A stretch of 28,276 bases of DNA from Chara braunii (taxonomy: Eukaryota > Streptophyta > Charophyceae > Charales > Characeae). The notes below the pieces were generated by a model. The model ran no database searches. It was not told the DNA's origin and saw only the letters and a list, made by a program, of their open reading frames with translations. The stretch spans positions 1,958,102-1,986,377 of the forward strand of contig BFEA01000153.1 in assembly GCA_003427395.1 (NCBI GenBank). Direction: 5' to 3'. The position numbers and the translations under genes were made by a program. Positions 20,796-28,276 of the stretch are shown here, in pieces. Each line of letters opens with the position of its first letter. Within the stretch, counting starts at the first letter, position 1.

Positions 20796-22178
20796 ACAAA
20801 TATCGTCTTAATAGCCACAGTGGTCGGGAACCCCCTCCGAGACTTCACCAAAGAGGACCGTAGAAGGACTAATGAGAGGGCACAGGACTATCGATGGAAC
20901 AACATACGGTTGGAAAAACGAAAGACCGACGGTAGTGGGATTTGGATGGTCGTGCCCCATCCGTTCGTAAGGTATGACTGGGTTAAGTCGGCACACGAGA
21001 AGACTGCAGCTCACTTTGCCGTACGGATTACAGAGGCGGCAATTGACAAGAATGAATGGTATTGGTCCAATATTCGCGACGATGTTAAATTCATCGACCG
21101 AAATTGTCAGGTTTGCGCCGATGACAAGGTGCCGATTCAGCCGCCTAGGTCGATAGTGCCCACTGAAGTCCAACGGCCACTCCAGAGGGTTAGCATGGAT
21201 ACGACGGATATCGTCATGCCCCCTGGGCCGAATAGCTGTGAATATTCAATCCTCTTGGTGATCGTTGACCACTTTTCAAAGTGGATCGAGGCCTACCCAT
21301 ATCATGCTAGACAGACGGCGGAAATAACGCAGTATGTCAACCGTCTCCTCGGGATGCATCAGGACACAGAGGAAATACTTACGGACAATGGAGCAGAGTT
21401 CCGAGGGGAAGTTATGAGGAATTTAGTCGTACATGGAGTGTTTATTCGTAATACTACCCCCCATATGTCTCAATCGAACGGTCTCGTAGAAAACGCCAAC
21501 CGGGTGATCAAAACGACACTCCGACGAAATATCGCCGCTAGAGACACACAGTCGTGGCCTGATATTGTGGATCATATCTTGACTCTACACCGAGGGACCC
21601 CAGATGAATCTACAGGACTTTCACCATTTCAATTACGAACCTATAGCCTAGCTTGCGTCTCGGTACCGAACCTGAATGATGAAACGACACTCGCCCGACG
21701 TCCCACAAGAGCAACGCCCAAGGAAAAGGCAAAGCGCCATTTGGAGCTTATGGAGCGGGCCCTTCCAAGATTGGCCCGAAAAATGCAGAGAATGACCGAA
21801 TTGGCCCACGACCGTCAGGTCCACAGTTACGAGGCCTGAAATGGGAATGCAGGTCCCTGACCCCAGTATAAATTGGGGGACTTGGTGCAGGTAAGGAAAT
21901 GTGCTCATCAAGGGAAACTAGCACCACGATTCTTCGGTTGCTTTCGAGTGATCGAGCTCAGACCTAACGGAGTGAACACCATGCGCCTCGCTCCCGAAGT
22001 GACAGGCAGTCTGTCAGCTAGACCCACAGTCCGCCGCGTGTCCTATCTCCGCCATCTCTCTGTTTCCTCCCCTCCCTCTCCAACTGGATCGCCCTCAGGA
22101 TCAGAGTCTGAGTGGGAAAGCGGCATTCCCCATTCTCATTTTTCTCCCCATTTATCTTCTCCCTCCTCTTCGCCATGA
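20796..22178 (+). pseudogene. pol: Pol: integrase with HHCC, DDE and GPY/F-like regions
   Basis: Integrase inserts the DNA copy into the genome. The N-terminal zinc motif has His codons at 20994 and 21012 and Cys codons at 21105 and 21114. The catalytic core has Asp 21198 (VSMDTTDIV), Asp 21384 (LTDNGAEF) and Glu 21489 (SNGLVENANR), with 34 residues between the last two, as is usual. After stops at 21837 and 21858 the same frame gives KLGDLVQVR and LAPRFFGCFRVIEL, a GPY/F module with Pro changed to Cys. A Ser/Pro-rich tail ends at 22178. No chromodomain is seen. Confidence 0.92.
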
Positions 22179-22659
22179 GTTTTTCCACGGAACAGGTATT
22201 CAATGAGTGGATGCTAGCCCCACACGGACACATATCGGTGATCAGACAGGTTCATCATTCGCGTATCAAGCCGGACGTCATCCGATTTGCTCAGTTTTTC
22301 AGCACGGCAAGCGTGCATGCAGCAGTAGAGTTCCGATTCATAATACCCAACAACAAGGCGCAAGTGTTGGCCAAACATCAGCCTTTTTGCGGCTCTCGAC
22401 GCCAAGGACCGGCCACATCTCGACAGTTATCTCCTTTAGCGGGGACATCATTGCGGTGGATCCAAGGGCGCATCCGAGCATCCTCGTCTCGTTGCGAGAT
22501 TGGGGGGAAGAGTTGGCGAGTTCCTGGAGTCGGCTGTTTGCGCGGCGGGGGGAAAACGTCGTCAATACTAACAGTATTGACCTGGATGACATCCGTGCTC
22601 TCCGACAGAATCCCGCGGTACCTCTCCCTGTGCTCACCGCCTTCTCGCGCCCTCAATGA
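22175..22659 (+). pseudogene. ORF3, first block (unknown function)
   Basis: Starts at ATG 22175 (MSFSTEQVFNEWMLAP), overlapping the integrase tail by a few bases. Frame 2 is coding-like to about 22360, then frame 1 (ISTVISFSGDIIAVDPRAHP, DWGEELASSWSRLF) to TGA at 22657, so one frameshift is likely. No signal peptide, membrane span or known domain is visible. The position is where some plant elements carry an env-like ORF, but nothing here resembles an envelope protein. Confidence 0.45.
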
Positions 22660-22783
22660 ACCGTCACAGGTTCTCCACCTTCAGCCTCCCCCCTGTCTTC
22701 CCTGTCTTCTCGCAGTCGGCGCTTCATCCTCGTCTCTCTTTCTGAGTGCGGCCGCTGACGGTTCCTCTCATTAAGCCCGAATA

Positions 22784-23694
22784 GTGGCGAGGGTGGTGAC
22801 CAACTTATGCGACTTTGTCTCTGTGTTAGTCGAGATCAGACTGAAGTGGACCAGGGACAACAAGCACCCCGCCGTGAACGAAGACGTAGAGTTTCTTATC
22901 ATTCAGGCTTGGAGAACGGGGGTAGAAGGAGATTTGTTGGGATTCGTCTTTGGATCGGTGGAAGCGGGACATCGACAATCGATCGTGGGGGATCTTCTAA
23001 TCATCCTGACGCAGTCGTTGGACGATCTACCAATCGACGTTATCTCGCACTGCGACAAGAGCCCGACACCGCATATTCTTTCGTGCAGCCTGACGCCGTA
23101 TCTTCAGTGGTTGGCGTGCTTGGAGGGTGATTGGGACAACCGTAGTTACCCATCACAAGGTAACTACCTAAACCCCGCAGAGATAATCGATCTTCTCTTC
23201 TTGGATCGAGGGGAGCCGGCGTTAGAAGAAGAAGAAAAGAAAAAGAAGAAGACGAGGAAGAGGGAGACGAATCGGAAGATACCTCCGAGGAGGACGGGTA
23301 TTATAGCGAGCATAGTGAGCATGAGTCGGGGGTGATAAGTGAAGGAGAAGAAGAAGAAAAGGAAAAGGAAGCAAGCGAGGAGGAAGAGGCGGAACAGGCG
23401 GGGACACGGGGAGAGGACCCAGTTAAAGCAGAGCAGCGAAAGGCAGAAATCACGGAAGGAAAACAGACACGGGAGCAATCGATGGGAACTGATTTGCCGA
23501 TTCAGGACAATCCGACCCGAGATCCGGAGCCGCCGACAGAGGAAGATGAGCCCATCGTTGCAGAGACTTCAAGCGTGCCAACGCGGAGGCAACGGAGCCG
23601 CTCCCCCTCCCCTACCCCCCGTCCCTCAGTTCGAGCACGTGCCGATACGCGGCATCGTGCTACGTCCCCGGTTATTATCCCGTCGTCCCCTTGA
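22784..23694 (+). pseudogene. ORF3, second block with acidic tail (unknown function)
   Basis: Frame 2 from about 22784 (VTNLCDFVSVLVEIRLKW, AEIIDLLFLDRGEPA) shifts to frame 1 inside a GAA/AAG tract near 23230. It then gives a long Glu/Asp/Ser-rich stretch (GYYSEHSEHESGVISEGEEE) followed by an Arg/Ser/Pro tail (RRQRSRSPSPTPRPS) to TGA at 23692. The upstream block is globular-looking and the tail disordered. It may have been one protein with the block at 22175. No known family is recognised. Confidence 0.5.
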
Positions 23695-24309
23695 TTACCT
23701 TACACTCTGGCAAACCGATACCCCGCTCGCATTTCCCCCAAATCCCTTCCCCTCTTCCCTCTTCTACTAACTCTACACTGCCCGCCTCACCGCCACAGTG
23801 TACCCTCATCCCACTACTCAGTGTGTCTTCCCCTCCTTTTGCCTTCACGTCCTTCTTTCCAGCGACGCATGGCGGGATCACAATGTAATCGAAGTCTACT
23901 GCACTATCACATGAACTATTCCTGTGTGCGCAGATCACGAGCAATTCCTCGCGGCCTTACTTCACACCTTTTCCACTCTCTATCCCGACTACCTTGCTTC
24001 TCTTCCCTATGGTAGCCATCGTTTTCCGCGCATACACCACACCGTCAGGTACCTTGAACTTCCTGGGATGGTAGCAGGAATGGCGAGCTTCTTGCCCACA
24101 CTCCCGAGAGAACATCTTCCACCCCCCACCTCCGTATTCTGACTCCCTTACCTCCCTCCCTCGAGACACTAAAGATGGGTGCCAGTATCGTGACGTGTCT
24201 GCAGGATGACTTCCACATTCTTATCCTACGATAATGACATGTGCACCTTGGAGAGATATGGGTGCAAGCAGGAGCTTGCACAAGATTGGAACCCCCTGGG
24301 CGTCACATA
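23695..24309 (+). other. 3' internal region before the 3' LTR
   Basis: Mostly C/T-rich with no clear polypurine tract next to the LTR. A 72-codon frame at 23924-24142 (ADHEQFLAALLHTFSTLYPDY...) has a protein-like composition but no known domain and an uncertain start; it could be an ORF3 remnant. A hairpin lies at 24262-24281. Confidence 0.5.
24262..24281. repeat. Perfect hairpin, 8-bp stem and 4-nt loop
   Basis: Arms GTGCAAGC and GCTTGCAC around AGGA, about 30 bp before the 3' LTR. Role unknown. Confidence 0.75.
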
Positions 24310-25057
24310 TGTGACGAACTATTTTTTGTGATCGCGCGACTTTCTGCGCGAAGCTGCTTGGGGAAATACGACCGGTCGAATGGGTGAGTTGAGGGAAGAT
24401 GCGTCGGGCGGGCTAGTTGCATGGATGCCCTCGTTTCTTTTTGTTTTCTGCTGAAAGTTGTCAGATCGGTGTCAGGAAAATCCCGTGTCAACGGTTGGGT
24501 GGTCGCGCCTTGGTGAGCGCGATAAATAATCATGCCATAGCTTCTTTCTTGTTCCGCTGTGGGCACTGAGAATTTTGGCACGATTATCGCGCGGGAATAT
24601 TGTTTTTGAATTTTGAACAGATGTCGAGCCCCCATGGGCTCGCAGAATTGTTTTTCTCTTCTGCTTTTTTGGAATTTCCTTTTGCAATTAGGACTTAGGC
24701 TAGAAATTTAGGTACTCTGAATTTTGTTGCGCCACGCTTGCACGCATCTTGCCGCGCTGGGAACAGGGCTCTGACTGGGTCGCGCCCTTAATCTTGTGTA
24801 ATTGTCGTTTTTAGCGGGCGCGATCGTAACTGTATCCTTCTTCTTTCTTGGTTTCCTCGTGTTTGCCCACCTTCTCCTTCTTCCTCGCCTTGCATACTCT
24901 CTTCTAATTGGCCGGAGCGCCTGCATGACCGGATCGATGCGTGGAGTGTGGCTGCGACCCCCACGTCGTGGCCTGGCCATGCAGACGTAGACACTTCCTC
25001 TCTTCTCCTCTTGTCCACCTGGGCTTAATCCCGTACTTTTCGCGCAGGCACGAATAC

Positions 25058-25064
25058 TATAAAT
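25058..25064 (+). promoter_or_regulatory. LTR TATA box (3' copy)
   Basis: TATAAAT in the same context as 10583, conserved between LTRs while nearby bases differ. Confidence 0.55.
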
Positions 25065-25360
25065 TTTGCAAACTCAAGCACTCTGCTCTCTTAGAATTTC
25101 AAGGTTAGCACGATCAGTGAGGGTCGGCTAACGAGCAAGTTTGGAAGGTGAGTGAGTGCGAGAGTTGGGCGATCCGACGAGCTGGTGTCGGGTATGAGGG
25201 GTTGACGTGCGGGGCCGCGATGGATTGTGGCACATGGGCGAACCTGGCTTGCATGCTCGAACCAAGCGGGGTGACAACTATGTGTTGATGCGAGGGGACG
25301 GACTGGCCGCCTCGAGGGTGTGGAGTAGAGAGAGAGAGAGAGAGCAGTTGTAGGTGCGGG

Positions 25361-25588
25361 ATGAGGTTCTTTCTTTTGCTCGTCCGTATAATTTTGACTT
25401 CTGCCATGGCCGATTTTTGTCGCGGCCTTTTTCGGACCTTTCCTTGTAAACCGTCTCGAATTTTCTTTGTCGCTTTTGCCTTGTATGTATGCATGAATGA
25501 ATGTGAACTCTTCTTCATTAGTGATCTTTTCGGATTTCCGATCTTGCTTTGCAATGCTTGTCTAATTCTATCATCCATCTGCATCTGA
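25361..25588 (+). CDS. Short hydrophobic ORF in 3' LTR (75 aa), doubtful
   Basis: Counterpart of 14814-15041, starting MRFFLLLVRIILTSAMADF. Same length and open, but the substitutions between the two are mostly amino-acid-changing. No known family. Confidence 0.2.
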   Translation: MRFFLLLVRIILTSAMADFCRGLFRTFPCKPSRIFFVAFALYVCMNECELFFISDLFGFPILLCNACLILSSICI

Positions 25589-25952
25589 TCGAAAGCACCC
25601 GCTACGGATGTTTGGGTTCTTATTATTAGTCCTTGATCGTCATAAGGTCACCAAGAACGTTGTGAGATGCTTATTGTCCTTTCCCCTTTTTCTCTCCTTT
25701 TTGTCACGTGAATGGAATGGATATGAATGAAACATTCAGATCTTACCCCACATAGCATGAGTAGGATAATTGCATATAGGATACAATCGCTACCGCATCA
25801 CAGGAAACCTGAGCCTGATTCACTGCCGCTCGTGCGCACGCTCCCGTACGACTGCGATCTCGAAAAACCGAGTCGCGGCGTACGCACGCGTCTGCATGAG
25901 CCGAACTCGAAATTATCATAAGGATGTGGGAAATCGAATTCATTAGCCAGAT

Positions 25953-26333
25953 ATGGCCGAGGAAAGTCCCTTTTGGATCACCGATTGTGAAAGCCTGAGG
26001 GATCCGGAGTATCGCGAGTACTGGGAAGGCGAACAACTCAGAAGACGGGGAAACTTGAGAAACCCGGAATTCCCCTGTCTGACAGAGAACGACCGACTAT
26101 GCATGGGGGATTTCCACTGGGCTATAACCAGCGACCCTAGGGGCCCAGACTACCCAGATACGGACAATACTCAATACTACATATCCCCGGGCTTCGTCGT
26201 TATTACTACCAGCTTCCCTCCCTTCCATCTCCTCCTTCCATATCACCAGCTCACAGTGGTACCGTGGAATTCCATAGCTCGCTATTTGCTCAGCCCACCG
26301 TGCGAGGATTGCCAGCAGTACCAGACACGCTGA
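25953..26333 (+). CDS. LTR-borne ORF, 3' copy (126 aa, likely truncated)
   Basis: Starts MAEESPFWITDCESLRDPEY and stays open for 126 codons to TGA at 26331. Relative to the 5' LTR there is a 7-nt insertion near 26320. Past it, the other frame continues with the same reading as the 5' copy (ELRDLPDE, then a STRQGTDRGDATGRG block) to about 26590. The ancestral frame was thus about 200-250 codons. It includes charged N-terminal and aromatic/proline-rich central parts and a CEDCQ segment. No domain is recognised. It lies downstream of the LTR TATA box, so it would be in the transcribed leader. Confidence 0.5.
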   Translation: MAEESPFWITDCESLRDPEYREYWEGEQLRRRGNLRNPEFPCLTENDRLCMGDFHWAITSDPRGPDYPDTDNTQYYISPGFVVITTSFPPFHLLLPYHQLTVVPWNSIARYLLSPPCEDCQQYQTR

Positions 26334-26734
26334 GCTTCGGGATCTACCCGACGAACTTGAACCGAAGCTGAGCAGCGATTGCACAGCCTCCGCTTACGGC
26401 CTGCCCCGTCGATTTCCGAAGCTTGTTATGAGCGGCGCCGACAGCAGCACGACAGTCACGGTGTCCCACCAATCCACCAGACAAGGGACGGACCGCGGTG
26501 ATGCAACTGGCAGAGGCCATAGCCCCCTCCCCGAAGGCCGAAGCGCCACATACGATCCGTGCGCACCAATATTGCACCATTGTCCCTAGAACTTGCCACA
26601 GGAGATCTCAGTTCCGACCTGGGACTCCACCCCTACTTTCCTAAAATCCTTGGCACACCCCCTTTTTTCGCACTTCCAGGCCCCCATCCCACTCCGATCA
26701 GGAAGTCGCGTTGGGCGTGAGGTTGGGCGTCACA

Positions 26735-27240
26735 TCCCAAATGGTCTTAAGGGTGTTCACCGACAGATGCAAAGACCCGCAACACTGGTGCCAGGGATGG
26801 GCCAACGAGGTTTGAGTGGGTACAGGGTTTAAGGGCTCAAATGGGGCTCTCATAGTACAGAACAGGGCTGGGTAAACAGGGAAGGGGCGATATAACAAGG
26901 GAGGGAAAGGAAACGGGCGGGATTTATACAGTTCTATGACAGGCCCTACACGTGTGAGCAAGCGTACGTTCAAGCGAAAAGGGAGAGAAATGGAAACAGG
27001 GGGGTTGCAGACGCCTGGGATTGATCTTAGACTAACAAACTAACGAGGGATAGGCAAAGATGATCTAGTTGGCAATTTCCAGGGAGGGACTGAGTCAGTT
27101 GGAAGAAGGAGCTCTAGTAGTAGGAAGGGTGTTCGTTGCAGCCCCGTGGGAAAGTCAGTGCTCCAGGCTAGGAAATGTTAACGAAACAGTCCCAACAAAT
27201 GCTGTGCCGAGACGATGTATCTAAGGGACGCTGGACCCGG
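26735..27240. other. Non-coding flank after the 3' LTR
   Basis: No gene is recognised. The sequence is G/A-rich in places. It starts TCCCAAATGG directly after CGTCACA. A GGGACGCTGGACCCGGTT phrase at 27225 matches one at 3663. Confidence 0.5.
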
Positions 27241-27884
27241 TTTCCAGCAGGTGATGCTGCTGTATGTTCCTTTGATTTTCATGCACAGCTTATACGTTAT
27301 AATTTCCAAAGGGCCCAATGCCCAAGGCTCATAATGGACTGAAGATCCTGCTATTCCCTAAACGGCATCTGGTGCCAAAGATAGTCTCTTTTTGCTTGTT
27401 TTTCAATCCACAGCTGACATCTGGTGCCAAAGATAGTCTCTTTTCGTTTTTTTTTTTCAATCCACAGCTGACAGCTTATCTGTTATTGTCAAAGGGCCTA
27501 TTTCCCTGTAAGAAAACAAAGCTGTATTCTTCTCTCCATTTCACCTCTCACTACATACCTACCACTACTCCTAACCAATGGACCCACTGGCCAAGGCTTA
27601 CAACAGATGGAAGATCCTGTTATTCCTGAATAGCAAATATCCTCTTTTTTTGCTTTTTCTTTTCGAATCCACAGCGACATATAATCTGTTATTGTCAGAT
27701 GGCCTATTTATAATGGGCCCAAAAGTGCCTCCGCTACTCTCCACATGCACAAAAGACAAAAAATATGGCGGTGTATCTTTCCATGTTCAAGCACAAGATT
27801 CAAGCTCAATTTTTACATTAGGAGAGTAGTGGAGAGAGGGCCCAAGGCTTACAACAGATTGAAGATCCAGGGACACCAAAGATA
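27241..27884. repeat. Degenerate tandem repeat array, about 250-bp units
   Basis: The phrase CCAAGGCTTACAACAGATGG-AAGATCCTG occurs near 27322, 27590 and 27842. AATCCACAGCTGACA occurs near 27405, 27459 and 27667, and CCAAAGATAGT near 27375, 27426 and 27876. An exact-looking 52-bp direct duplication covers 27366-27417 and 27418-27472. Two units carry extra inserts. Open frames here are short and repeat-derived. Confidence 0.65.
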
Positions 27885-27886
27885 GT

Positions 27887-28182
27887 GGGCCTCGCTGCAC
27901 TACTCTAGACTCTCGAATTTTCGAGAGTGGGACGTCGCCGCACTTGCTCTCGATCAGAAAACTCTCGAAACCCGATCAGGAGCTGTCAGCGGGCACTCTA
28001 TATAGCCACTCTCGAAAAGTCGAGAGTAGCCCGCCTGCAAAACAGGAATTCACAAGTGTCCTCGGGAATTGCCCGCAGACCGGCTCGTTTTTCGAGAGTG
28101 GACCTCCTGTCCCGGCGGCCAGACTTTGTCCCCTAGTGCAGTGGTGCAGCTCTTCTGTCGAGTGGGAAGACGCACAGGGTTT
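27887..28182 (+). mobile_element. Left terminus of a TIR DNA transposon
   Basis: Begins GGGCCTCGCTGCACTACTC (27887 on); the first 23 bp invert 11619-11641 exactly. Inside are palindromes of CTCTCGA and TCGAGAG at 27910-27927 and 28009-28026, plus lone copies near 27948, 27963 and 28091. Such a dense subterminal motif in both orientations is typical of transposase-binding ends in CACTA or hAT elements. A TATATA lies near 27998. AGT precedes it (27884-27886). No transposase is seen. Confidence 0.6.
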
Positions 28183-28276
28183 GGAGAGTTCATCTAGTGT
28201 GACAGTTTATAGAGTAAGTGTGGAGAGTTCATCTAGTGTGACAGTTTATAGAGTAAGTGTGGAGAGTTCATCTAGT
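28183..28276 (+). repeat. 39-bp minisatellite, right array
   Basis: At least 2.4 units, same sequence and orientation as 11452-11546, running to the window edge, so the array is truncated here. Confidence 0.95.

Larger units (their letters stand above)
9835..26734 (+). mobile_element. Ty3/gypsy-type LTR retrotransposon with extra modules, degenerate
   Basis: The order is 5' LTR, PBS, gag, protease, RT, RNase H, PHD-like module, integrase, ORF3 region and 3' LTR. RT and RNase H precede integrase, which is the Ty3/gypsy order (Copia has integrase first). The LTRs are about 2.4 kb and start TGTGACGAAC. The 3' copy ends GGGCGTCACA, giving a 7-bp TGTGACG/CGTCACA terminal inverted repeat. No convincing target-site duplication was found (5' flank CAAAAT, 3' flank TCCCAA). 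The span includes about 3.9 kb of gap and foreign sequence inside the 5' LTR (10817-14752) that is probably an assembly fault. No chromodomain was seen after the integrase. Confidence 0.93.
24310..26734 (+). repeat. 3' LTR
   Basis: An uninterrupted copy of about 2.4 kb, collinear with the two parts of the 5' LTR. Starts TGTGACGAAC and ends GGGCGTCACA, so the last seven bases invert the first seven. Homology to the 5' LTR holds to GTGAGGTTGG (26726). The bases after that either complete the LTR (lost from the 5' copy) or belong to the flank. It contains a TATA box, a short GA repeat (25327-25344) and two ORFs. Confidence 0.92.

Noticed and set aside
21861-22178. Chromodomain at the integrase C-terminus
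   Set aside because: After the GPY/F-like part only a Ser/Pro-rich tail is present, with no chromodomain pattern.
22175-23694. Envelope-like gene in the ORF3 position
   Set aside because: No signal peptide, membrane span or cysteine pattern supporting an envelope protein.
9829-26740. Target-site duplication around the LTR element
   Set aside because: CAAAAT before the 5' LTR and TCCCAA after the 3' LTR do not match. CCAAAT a few bases further is too loose to claim.

Overview
This window is eukaryotic repeat DNA. It has no operons, tRNA, rRNA or CRISPR array, and I recognise no intact host gene. The organism is probably a green plant or streptophyte alga. The best evidence is the retrotransposon primer-binding site TGGTATCAGAGC, which complements the 3' end of plant initiator tRNA-Met (the animal form differs). 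The coding content is old, broken transposable elements in simple-sequence and degenerate-repeat DNA, so most lesions described below are decay.

Layout. 1-4.5 kb: microsatellites, a poly-C run, degenerate repeats, a pyrimidine-to-purine strand switch and non-coding DNA. 4.8-9.6 kb: a decayed LINE (non-LTR retrotransposon) with an APE-type endonuclease, reverse transcriptase and C-terminal zinc-binding region, broken by stops and frameshifts. 9.8-26.7 kb: one large Ty3/gypsy-type LTR retrotransposon on the + strand, with LTRs of about 2.4 kb, a PBS, gag, protease, RT, RNase H, a PHD-finger-like module, integrase, an unknown third ORF region and the 3' LTR. 26.7-28.3 kb: non-coding DNA, a degenerate repeat array and the left end of a DNA transposon with a 39-bp minisatellite.

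The 5' LTR is split in the assembly by a 635-base N gap and 3.26 kb of unrelated DNA (11452-14714). The far edge of that DNA is an exact 38-bp Tn5/Nextera mosaic-end dimer (14715-14752), which is a mate-pair library junction and not genome sequence. Order in the 10.8-14.8 kb part should therefore not be trusted. If the circularised fragment is read literally, 11452-14714 belongs downstream of 28276, but one comparison argues against that.

Most interesting biologically: (1) a PHD-finger-like Cys/His module in the pol reading frame between RNase H and integrase; (2) an ORF of roughly 200-250 codons inside the LTRs, open in both copies apart from lesions private to each; (3) about 1.5 kb of unknown acidic ORF(s) between integrase and the 3' LTR; (4) a TIR transposon whose ends carry CTCTCGA/TCGAGAG hairpins next to a 39-bp minisatellite. 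The element looks incapable of autonomous movement: the RT lacks a conserved block, the protease active site is changed, and gag and pol carry stops and frameshifts.
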